Source: Tubulanus polymorphus
Taxonomy: Eukaryota > Nemertea > Palaeonemertea > Tubulaniformes > Tubulanidae
Assembly: GCF_964204645.1 (NCBI RefSeq)
Contig: NC_134036.1
Span: 1,426,001-1,490,000 of the forward strand
DNA length: 64,000 nucleotides
Direction: 5' to 3'
The notes beneath the pieces are model-generated. The model saw nothing but the letters and a program-made list of their open reading frames with translations, searched no databases and was not told the origin of the DNA. The translations under genes were made by a program, and so were the position numbers. This document shows positions 55,700 through 64,000 of this stretch, in pieces (position 1 is the stretch's first letter; each line of letters starts with the position of its first letter).

Positions 55700-56689
55700 C
55701 AACAGATATTTGAATGAATGAATTTCATCTCTCAATGAATATTCAATACGGAAGGATCACAACCCCTAGAAAATAATGTACTAGGGCTACTTGGTTCATT
55801 ATATAGGATATTATAGGATATTGGCCTATTCGAAATGGCTGTAATTATTATTGATTTTTTAAATTAATTATTATTTAATAATATAAGTTTTCTAAATTGA
55901 GTACAAATTGGATAATCAAAACATTGATTTGCAAATGGAGTCTTAAAAATGATTTTTATTATTTGTGATTTTATCGTTTAATAGGTAATTTTACTCTTAA
56001 CCTCAGAGTTTTAGGATGTTCAAGGTGCACCTATTTTAATTTTACTCACAACTCAGCCAAAATATCTTTATCTATGAGAAAATATCATTATCAAACATTC
56101 CTCAAGTCTGGAGACTCATTTCCATTTTCGAAAACATTTTTTTTTCAAAATCGTAATAAAAGAGATCAATGGCGACTATGTTAAAAAATGTGACAGGCGT
56201 TTCTAAAAGATCTGATGACAATTTGTAGAGTTTGTGAATGATATAAGGTTCTTGGAACAAATCCAAGGTTAACATTGTTTCAGTAGTTATTCCGCAAATA
56301 CAACAATAGATTATTTCATTTCTAAAGTCTACAATTTGTCTACGATAAAGAAAATAAAAATATTTCATGGACAACTCAAACAGAACTGGTTTTCTAGATA
56401 ATGAAAAAAAGGGAAAAAATATTTGACATTTACAATCGGGACAAAATGATTAATATCCCCAGGTTGTGACAATGAGCTGCTCAATTCAATACCCGGTAAT
56501 AAAAATTCCCACCTTAAAGAATAAAACGTGATATAAATTCTTTTCGCTGACTTGAAAAGTTAAACTTGTGTCATAGATGAGAGCGGTCAGTGGCAAGTGA
56601 GTTTAAAATGTAGTCTCCTGATGGAAATCTAAACTGTCTTTCTAGAATAAAGTCTTCTAAATATGTTTCAATGTCGCGCCCTTTATCCC
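55700..56689. other. AT-rich region, no gene seen
   Basis: A 90-codon - strand frame (56102-56374) is low-complexity and unrecognised. Nothing else is supported. Confidence 0.35.
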
Positions 56690-56805
56690 TACAGACGAAA
56701 ATATTGATACTTTGTTTCTCTCATTTCTGCTGAGCTTAAAATTTTACCCGGCCGCCTGTCTATCCTGTACATAACTGTACTTGAAAATCATGATCAAGCT
56801 AAACT
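56690..56805 (-). repeat. Dispersed repeat 'DR1' copy, reverse orientation
   Basis: Shares tactttgtttctctcatttc, tgctgagcttaaaa and ctgtctatcctgtacataac with the family. Confidence 0.6.
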
Positions 56806-56810
56806 ATAGA

Positions 56811-57180
56811 ACCGAGAAGCCCAGGACTCATGTTCCACATCTACGAGTTGACTTTGCTTCCTAGGAGTTGAAATTAGTTCATTTTCAATGAATTCAACTC
56901 TTAAGGGGCAAAGTCAACTCTAATCTTTGGAACCGAGAAGCCCAGGACTCATGTTCCACATCTACGAGTTGACTTTGCTTCCTAGGAGTGGAAATTAGTT
57001 CATTTTCAATGAATTCAACTCTTAAGGGGCAAAGTCAACTCTAATCTTTGGAACCGCGAAGCCCAGGACTCATGTTCCATATCTACGAGTTGACTTTGCT
57101 TTCTAGGAGCTGAAATTAATTCATTTTCAATTACTTCAACTCTTAAGGGGCAAAGTCAACTCTAAACTATGGATCCGGGC
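56811..57180. repeat. 121-bp tandem repeat, 3 units, each with an internal inverted repeat
   Basis: Units start at 56811, 56932 and 57053. Each contains cgagttgactttgc ... gcaaagtcaactc, so a single-stranded unit folds into a hairpin. The outer sequence (agcccaggactcatgttcca ... ggatccgggccc) resembles the gggccc/cccagg inverted-repeat elements at 58211-58326. Confidence 0.9.
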
Positions 57181-57194
57181 CCAATGACGAGTGA

Positions 57195-57400
57195 GATAAG
57201 GATAAAAAACTGATATATTGTTTCTCTCATTTCTGCTGGGCTTAAAAGTTGACACGACCGACCGCCATTCTACCCTGTGCATTACTTAAAAAAATCATGA
57301 TCAGGCTAACAATAATAATAACAGACCCGGCAGTTATAGAAATGAACTGATTGCAAATTTTATTATATTTGACAAAAGTGATCCAGCCGATTATTGAGAA
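57195..57400 (-). repeat. Dispersed repeat 'DR1' copy, reverse orientation
   Basis: Contains attgtttctctcatttctgc, taccctgtgcattactt and ggcagttatagaaatgaact. Confidence 0.65.
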
Positions 57401-57984
57401 ACAAGATATCATTTTATATCAGCCTTAATAGAAAAACGTGGCTCAAAGTATCGGAAATATTTACACCGTATTCGTCTGCTGGTGATCATAGAAACAGCGA
57501 AAACAGAATATGAAAATTAGGTCGATCATAAGAAACAAGGCATGAATTTCTAAAGCCTAAATATCTATATCAAACTTGCATCACAAACGAAGTATAAACG
57601 TTTTTAAATATGAATGACCTTCCTAAAAAAAGTGTTTCAAGGACCTTCGTGCAGTACGTACGCATTACCCTAGATATCCGACTCCAAACGAATTTCTTTT
57701 CAAATTGCAAAAAATTGACGCGCGATGTCTTGATTCCTAAAAGTAGGTCTAGTTCTAATTGTCGGTTCTTTTTATCCAACATATCCGAAATTCGGGCCAA
57801 ACTTCAAGGTTTATTCATGTTATCGACGTGGTTAGAGTAATTAATAATTAATTACTCTCAATCGACCTCGTCCGTCAGAATTTACGTGTATAATTACCCG
57901 CTGGCCTAGTGTTGTCACAATCTCCCTTCCCTTATAATTCTTGTATAATTCTGTGATATAATTCTTGTCTTGTAAATCATGATT

Positions 57985-58195
57985 TATGTATCAAAATTGA
58001 TGTCGTCCTAAATATGATACCAAACCTTAGGCTAGAAAAAATGATACCTTGTTTCTCTCATTTTTGCTGAGTTTAAAAGTTGACTCGGCCACCCGCCTAT
58101 CTACCTTGTACATAACTTTTCTTTTGAAATCACGATCAAGCTAACAATAACAGACCCGGCTGTTTTAGAAATGAACTGATTACAAATCTAATTGC
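57985..58195 (-). repeat. Dispersed repeat 'DR1' copy, reverse orientation
   Basis: Contains taccttgtttctctcattt, ctatctaccttgtacataac and acccggctgttttagaaatg. Confidence 0.65.
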
Positions 58196-58210
58196 AGTTT
58201 AAACAATGAC

Positions 58211-58326
58211 CCAGGACCCAGTTCCACAGTCGTGAGTTAGGGTTAACTCTGGGTTAAAATAAGTTCATTTCCAATGATTTAACTCTGAGTCAAATCTTAA
58301 CACAGAACTGTGGAACTGGGTCCTGG
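58211..58326. mobile_element. Short inverted-repeat element (MITE-like), 116 bp
   Basis: Ends ccaggacccagttccacag and ctgtggaactgggtcctgg are perfect 19-bp inverted repeats. Inside, taactctg and its complement continue the palindrome. This end sequence is of a type common in invertebrate genomes. Confidence 0.85.
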
Positions 58327-59189
58327 TCGATTAGGAGAAGCAAGGCATCATTTTATCTTAGCCTTATTACGAATCGTGCAAAGTTTCATTCCAAAATTCG
58401 GTGTAAAATTATGAAATATATTTGTAACTTTATTGAAACTAAGTCCTCACAACGGAAGGGATAGCCTGCTATGCATAACATGGATTACAATATTTCAAAA
58501 ATCTTTTTAATGGGCGACCTTACGACGGAAAGGTAGGTAAATTAGCTGAAATGGATTGTAGTTACTGGACAGATGGATGGACGAAGGAAATGGAGGAATT
58601 TGCCACCGTTGTCAAATGATATCGGCGACAATTTCATCTATTTCGTGGACTAGGCTTGAATTGAATCCCCCCTGTCTCTCCTAATTGACCGCAGGTTGTT
58701 TTTGTAAACCGCAATAAAATTTGTAATCAGTTCATTTCTATAACTGCCTATAACCACAAATAAAACAAAGAAAAAAAAACATCAAAATATCATTTCCTTA
58801 CTCCTGGTTTCTGTTCGTCGAGGCGTCGTTAGTGTGAGGCTTGATTTTTTTCACGCTCCGAAGATAAATGATAAAACGATAATAAATGTTTGAACAGCAG
58901 GTAAAGTGGTGATTATCGAAAGTCGTGTTACTTCAAGCGTGACTTCTGCTGTGGTCGGAGAACACTGGCCGCTAATCGCGACTCTTTTGTGAAATAGATT
59001 GCAAATTGTCAGGGCATCATTTGTTTAACTATTGTTCTAATGATATTGTGTTGTGTGTTTAACCATAATATCATAGAGCCCCATATACAGTGGACCAACA
59101 AGAAAATATTTAAATAGAAATCTCAAGATCTGAAATTATAATTAATATAATTACAATTTGCAGGCTGAATACCTCCTCCATCTTGGCCT
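58327..59189. other. No gene seen; partial DR1 end at 58705-58760
   Basis: Holds the fragment aatcagttcatttctataactg at about 58718-58746. No coding signal. Confidence 0.35.
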
Positions 59190-59515
59190 GAATGGAAATG
59201 AGACATTTCTAATTGAAAATGAACTACAAACACCAGATATTAGACATTTTATCAGCACACTTTCAAAAACTGATCGTTCACACTTCACATGTGTTCAGTG
59301 CTTCATCTGAGACATTTCTAATTGAAAATGAACTACAAACTCCAGATATTAGACATTTTATCAGCACACTTTCCAAACTGATCGTCCACACTTCACGTGT
59401 GTTCAGTGCTTCATCTGAGACATTTCTAATTGAAAATGAACTACAAACTCCAGATATTAGACATTTTATCAGCACACTTTCCAAAATGATCGTCCACACT
59501 TTACAACATGTGTTC
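59190..59515. repeat. Satellite array 2, about 109-bp unit, 3 copies
   Basis: Markers at 59273, 59382 and 59490 (steps 109, 108). Same unit as 53229-53735, with cttcatctgaga for cttcacctgaga. A + frame across the array is open only because of the repeat. Confidence 0.95.
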
Positions 59516-60262
59516 AGATTAGACTCAATCAATTTTCTAAACGGATGCTTTGCATTTTTATCGTCAAACTTAAGCCCACAATATTTCTTATCGTGTGTCC
59601 TACTATCGTCTGATGTCTGCAAACGGATTTTCCGATTCATTGCCGTTTTGAGTGATGGCTTTTTTCCTCTCTCTCTTTCTCTCAACGTCTGTTATTGTTG
59701 TTGTTAATGGTAACCGTGTGTAACAATTCTTTCCGTTACGTACAATTTAAACTTTGCGCACCTGTTAATTCAATTACTGCTTAATGTCAACGCGCATGCG
59801 CGTAATTATCACATATCGCCGGAAATAACTTCCATTACGAGAAAAATGTAAAAGGAAGAAAAAGAAAATAAAAAAAATGAATTCGTAAGTTGCGAAATGT
59901 TGTGAATTTAACTGTAAATAGTATCGGCTTAATCCTAATCCGCAGTTCATTTCACGGATAATCCTCGATAATCCGTCACGGATTACGAAGTTGTTAATCC
60001 CGGCTTATCGCCGTTGCCGTCAGGCAGTTCGGAATCAGGTGGTGGATTTTCGAGTACAGTTTCACTGACGATTTCAACCGCAAAGTTAAATCGTTATAGA
60101 AGCATTTTTAGTCCATGACTCGGGAATGGGAGGGAAGGGATGTTCAGACTGGCGTATGAATAACTCTATGGGTAACACCCAAATCTCCTGATAGAAACGC
60201 GAAGTCTTATGAAACCTCTAGTGAATTCTATGGGTTCCTGCAAAATCAATTAGTAATTTTTG

Positions 60263-61156
60263 AAGCCTTATGGCTGGGATGCAAGACTGGTTAACCACCA
60301 TGGAAGCATTTGGTTTCCTAAAAAATCAATTAGTAATTTTTCTAAGCCTTATGGGTGGGATACAAGACTGGTTAACCACCATGGAAGCATTTGGTTTCCT
60401 AAAAAGTTAATTTCTAATTTTCCTGAGCCTTATGGCTGGGATGCAAGACTGGTTAACCACCATGGAAGCATTTGGTTTCCTAAAAAATCAATTAGTAATT
60501 TTTCTAAGCCTTATGGCTGGGATGCAAGACTGGTTAACCACCATGGAAGCATTTGGTTTCCTAAAAAGTTAATTTCTAATTTTCCTGAGCCTTATGGCTG
60601 GGATGCAAGACTGGTTAACCACCATGGAAGCATTTGGTTTCCTAAAAAGTTAATTTCTAATTTTCGTAAGCCTTATGGCTGGGATGCAAGACTGGTTAAC
60701 CACCATGGAAGCATTTGGTTTCCTAAAAAATTAATTTCTAATTTTCCTAAGCCTTATGGCTGGGATGCAAATCTGCTTAACCACCAGGGAAGCATTTGGG
60801 TTCCTAAAAAATCAATTAGTAATTTTTCTAAGCCTTATGGCTGGGATGCAAGACTGGTTAACCACCAGGGAAGCATTTGGGTTCCTAAAAAAATAATTTC
60901 TAATTTTTCTAAGCCTTATGGCTGGGATGCAAGACTGGTTAACCACCAGGAAAGCATTTGGTTTCCTAAAAAATTAATTTCTAATTTTTCTAAGCCTTAT
61001 GGCTGGGACGCAAGACTGGTTAACCACCAGGGTAACCTAAAAGGTATTGAAAAGTTAATAGATTTTTTTCGTAAAGTTGAACATGAATCCTGTAATTGCT
61101 GTAATGAACAATTTGTTGAACCGCTATCGAAGCCTATGCGTCGGTATAGCACGTAA
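60263..61156 (+). repeat. 81-bp minisatellite (10 units) with one reading frame open through the whole array
   Basis: Each 81-bp unit reads 27 residues beginning (K/E)PYGWDARLVNH and ending IWFPKK(S/L)ISNF(S/P). Because 81 is divisible by three, one open unit keeps the frame open. Units alternate S and L variants, a higher-order pattern. After the tenth unit the frame continues about 40 residues with Cys pairs (CNCC) to a stop at 61154-61156. There is no in-frame ATG upstream and a TAA precedes the array. Coding is possible only as an internal exon. Confidence 0.8.
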
Positions 61157-61288
61157 CATTAACGATGAACCTCATCTTTAGAAAATAAGGTCTCCTATCA
61201 TATTTTTATATCGAGTGCGAGTTTACACGAGATCAGTTGCCCGTGGAATTTATTACGGGAAGTTTATTTTGAAAATAATGTCAGCTAT

Positions 61289-61330
61289 TTGATATATACA
61301 CATATACACACACACACACGCGCGCGCTAC
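61289..61330. repeat. CA/CG simple repeat
   Basis: Runs of tatacacatatacacacac passing into cgcgcgcg. Confidence 0.85.
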
Positions 61331-61599
61331 TCCCGGTGTAACGGTTTATACTCTATACTCGGGGGAGTTAAATCAACTCCAGGACTAAAGAACGTTTAGT
61401 GATAGTTTACTCTTTGGGGAATAAGTCGACACGCAACGTCTTGAGAAGGGTTTCGGTTTAAAACGGTGTCCACGTGCAAGGCTTACGGTCCATTTTGTTT
61501 TAAAAAGTTTCGATACGGAACCAAGAGGCAGCTTTATAAACAATATTAATCTAGGTTTCATTGCACCTGCGTTCAGAGTTAAATGCGAACTTTCCTATC

Positions 61600-61860
61600 A
61601 GAAAGGTTCCTTTGAAGGGAACTTCCCAAGTCGACATCCATCAGAAACGTTCCTTTGAGGGTAACCTCCCAAGTCGACATCCATCAGACACGTTCTCTTG
61701 AGGAGAAAGTCCCTAGTCCACACCCATCGTGAACGTTCCTTTGAGGGAACTTCCCAAGTCCACACCCATCTTAATGTTCCTTTAAGGGGTACTTCCCTAG
61801 TCCACACACATCAGAAACGTTCCTTTGAAATCTACACCCAAAAAGGTTCCTTTGAGGAAC
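61600..61860. repeat. About 43-bp tandem repeat, 6-7 units
   Basis: The word gttcctttgaggg recurs near 61606, 61649, 61692, 61735, 61776, 61819 and 61846, interleaved with cttcccaagtccacacccat. Short + and - strand frames across it are repeat artefacts. Confidence 0.9.
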
Positions 61861-62105
61861 TTGACCCGTACTTAGGAAATACCCGTGCACAAATATTCTT
61901 GTTTCCCAAAACTACAGAGAATATTGTTTTGCTTAGGTGCCCAGTGATGTTATAACCAGTCCAAACTTTGCAATTACGACCAGGTATATATTTCAAGAAG
62001 TCCTATGGTTAACTTGTTCTTGTAATTTTGTAGTCATGCAGGTAGCCGCCAGATGTCACCGAAACTGATGCAAAGTACAGAATCATTGATTTCTGCCTAT
62101 AAAAC

Positions 62106-62439
62106 TTGAAACAAACACTCCCTCCCTCTAGATTCAGTCTCGACGTGGTGACGGTTTCTTTACCCAATCAGAGCTCGATGTTTACAGCAAATAATCAAAT
62201 AGATACGTTAATTAGGTTTAGCGGCGCTTTACCCGAAATAGATCCCGTAACAAATAAATCGGTAATGAAATTTTCGATAATCAGTTACCTTAAATTCGTA
62301 TCATCATCGTATCCGCTGTGATGGTGAACGATCGATACCAATTCGAAGACGACTTGTCTTTTAAATACTCGTTGCCCGACGACACGATAAAACGGTCGGT
62401 ATTGTTGTATATGCCAAATGTCGGCGCGATCTATTTTTA
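62106..62439 (+). other. Possible orphan coding sequence (two frames, unassigned)
   Basis: An open stretch after a polypyrimidine-AG (ctccctccctctag, ends 62130) reads DVVTVSLPNQSSMFTANNQI, with a possible donor cg|gtaatg near 62261. A second frame starting at about 62290 reads MVNDRYQFEDDLSFKYSLPD and ends TAG at 62437-62439. They look like one protein split by a frameshift or short intron. No family recognised. Confidence 0.18.
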
Positions 62440-62799
62440 GCGATTCTAACCTTTGTCTCATTATAGTTTGATAAGATAATGTATATGTTTTTTCTTTACC
62501 AACGTTTGGAATGTGGACCTTTTTCTTTTTGTCTGAACCGTCGTTTGATATTGATCGTCTGTTCCGAGACTGACGCAGACGACAGTTTTCTGTTGTTGTT
62601 GTTCATCGCCGTTTTCTTTCTGTTTCTGTTTGTGACGTGGCGTTTTTCTTACGGCCATTGTTTTTTCGTTTGCGGTTGCGGGGGTTGTCGGAAAATACGA
62701 AACGCCGAAGTTTCGAATTTTTTTTTCGGAACAAACATCTTATCTACGAACTGTGTATCGAAAGTTGATCGCCTCGCTTGAATCAAACCCGAATGAGTT

Positions 62800-63214
62800 G
62801 ATTATGTGAATATGACGTCATTGGGGGAACAAATAGGAAAGTTTGTTTTTACTTTACTTTTATACCATCAAATGCTTTTTAAAAATCGTTTCAGTGTTAG
62901 TAAGAAGACGCTTAAGATAAGATAATAATATCTTGCATGGAATCCGAACTTTGACCAAGAGTTTAATTCGACGCCACATTGGGGGCAACGAATAAAGGCT
63001 TTCAACTCTAATTTCTTATAGCATCGAACGCTTTTTGAAAATCAGTTCGCAGTTTTTCGAAAGAAGACACTTCGGATTAGAGCATCAAAACTATCGGATA
63101 TTGCATGGAATTATGGTAACTTGACCCATTCAAAAGCTAAATGGATGTATAAAACTTCGAGCAGAGTCGAACGGAGATGGATATTGAAAATACGCAGTAG
63201 ATATTCTCTTGCAA
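62800..63214. other. No gene seen
   Basis: Two related stretches share aatgctttttaaaaatcg or gaacgctttttgaaaatcag and agaagac...ttggcatgg-type words near 62870-62950 and 63020-63115, suggesting an old duplication. Confidence 0.3.
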
Positions 63215-63370
63215 GCATTAAAATGCTACAAATGACACCTTGTTTCTCCTAATCGGCCGGGTCATTTTTGTTATCAGCAATAATATTTATAATCAGTTAA
63301 TTTCTATTACCGCCGGGTCTGTTATTGTCAGCTTGATAGTGATTTCAAAAAGAGTAATGTACAGGGTAAT
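63215..63370 (+). repeat. Dispersed repeat 'DR1' copy
   Basis: Contains ataatcagttaatttctatt, gccgggtctgttattgtcag and gtacagggta in the + orientation. Confidence 0.65.
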
Positions 63371-63407
63371 AAAATGCATCTGGAGAAACAGGTCCTGATG
63401 ACCTTTA

Positions 63408-63450
63408 CTGCACACGCACGCACGCACACACGCACTAACGCACGCACACA
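63408..63450. repeat. CACG/CA simple repeat
   Basis: cacacgcacgcacgcacac type run. Confidence 0.85.
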
Positions 63451-63594
63451 AATGACTCTCAGGCAGATGAGGTCCTACTAATAAAGAGACAATAACACCT
63501 AACGACCTATCGACAGACGACAGCCGTTTAAAGGGACTTGACTCGAATCTGTTTGTCTGCAGCGAGAGAGATTGAGCGAGAGGATGCATATAAA

Positions 63595-64000
63595 CACGTG
63601 CGCGTTGTACTTACCGTCGACTCTTTACGTAAACGTTACAAAAAACGCTTCTTCGTAACGTATCCAGCGTTCCGTTGAATTATACAAACGTATATACGTA
63701 ATAATGATATATACATATGATAATATATATAACGTTAATAACGTTGCGCGATAATTCAACAATACGTCATCGCACAGCTGATGCGCTCATTCATTTTTAC
63801 GTCGTTGTTATGCGCATCGTCGTTTTTACGTATCACTGTAAATTTGCGTATATATATACAGAAGCTAATATCGTTACGTTAACGTTTTCGTAGGCCTACG
63901 TTGTAGCGTTTGGTCGTAACGTTGTTGTTCGCGAAATCGTAAACGTTGCTTTATGACGTAATAATCGACGGTATTGTTGCTTATTTGTTGTAACAAGGTG
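63595..64000. promoter_or_regulatory. CpG-rich, AT-rich segment at the window edge
   Basis: Unlike most of the window, this stretch is full of CG dinucleotides in acgt/aacgtt context and short palindromes (cgttaacg, acgtaaacgt). It may be an unmethylated promoter of a gene beyond the edge. No ORF supports this directly. Confidence 0.2.

Noticed and set aside
57570-57840. 76-codon frames on both strands
   Set aside because: Mutual shadows with no recognised motif.
59213-59707. 164-codon + strand frame and its - strand partner
   Set aside because: They translate the 109-bp satellite; open only because the unit lacks stops.
61598-61955. Short frames reading repeated HTHRERSF-like peptides
   Set aside because: Product of the 43-bp tandem array on both strands.
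62461-62781. Hydrophobic + frame (FLLLLFIAVFFLFLFV) and Lys/Gln-rich - frame
   Set aside because: Low-complexity T-rich sequence; neither strand has splice or start support.
1-64000. CRISPR arrays, phage or bacterial defence systems
   Set aside because: The genes are intron-bearing animal genes; the regular repeats are satellites without CRISPR-type short repeat and unique spacer structure.

Overview
The window is nuclear DNA of an invertebrate animal, most likely a marine lophotrochozoan (inference from gene architecture and repeat style; no marker gives a species). It is AT-rich, has short GT-AG introns, many short inverted-repeat elements and tandem arrays, and carries no bacterial, phage or CRISPR features.

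From 1 to 45654 it is one tandem gene cluster on the + strand. The repeated unit is an immunoglobulin-superfamily transmembrane gene (IgTM) followed less than 500 bp later by a large receptor-type tyrosine phosphatase gene (RPTP). The order is: 3' end of IgTM-1 (134-728), RPTP-A (1188-12550), broken IgTM-2 (16378-16897), RPTP-B (17264-24971), broken IgTM-3 (28713-31177), RPTP-C (31635-42650), and a collapsed fourth RPTP, copy D (44971-45654). I rebuilt A, B and C exon by exon. Every splice junction keeps phase: A and C each have 34 coding exons (1836 aa) and B has 27 (1346 aa). The ectodomain is a signal peptide, a Cys-rich Tie/EGF-like module, an F-lectin-like (F5/8C-type) domain, a small EGF-like domain and FN3 domains. 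A and C carry the ectodomain block twice, B once. Then come a furin-type site, one membrane span, a Tyr-rich juxtamembrane stretch and two PTP domains.

The most striking point is that all three RPTPs have glycine in place of the catalytic cysteine of the membrane-proximal PTP domain (HGSAGAGRTG), the natural STYX-type change. The WPD loop and P-loop arginine are kept. D2 keeps Cys and Arg (HC-x5-R) but has WPE for WPD and no Q-loop glutamine. The cluster therefore looks like a family of pseudophosphatase receptors paired with Ig receptors. It is reshaped by unequal exchange, gene conversion and decay: an AG-to-GG splice-acceptor change in B, two Ig pseudogenes, a short inverted-repeat element inside an Ig exon, and the truncated copy D.

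From 45655 to 48447 lie dispersed repeats, a GATA-motif cluster and CTCF-like motifs. On the - strand, 51409-48448 is a four-exon acetylcholinesterase gene with a complete catalytic triad and a GPI-anchor-type tail. A tRNA-Thr(AGU) gene sits on the opposite strand in its first coding intron. From 51441 to the end I find no confident protein gene. It holds a 109-bp satellite in two places, a 121-bp inverted-repeat tandem array, an 81-bp minisatellite with a long open frame, a 43-bp array, several copies of one dispersed repeat in both orientations, fold-back elements, simple repeats and a CpG-rich right edge.
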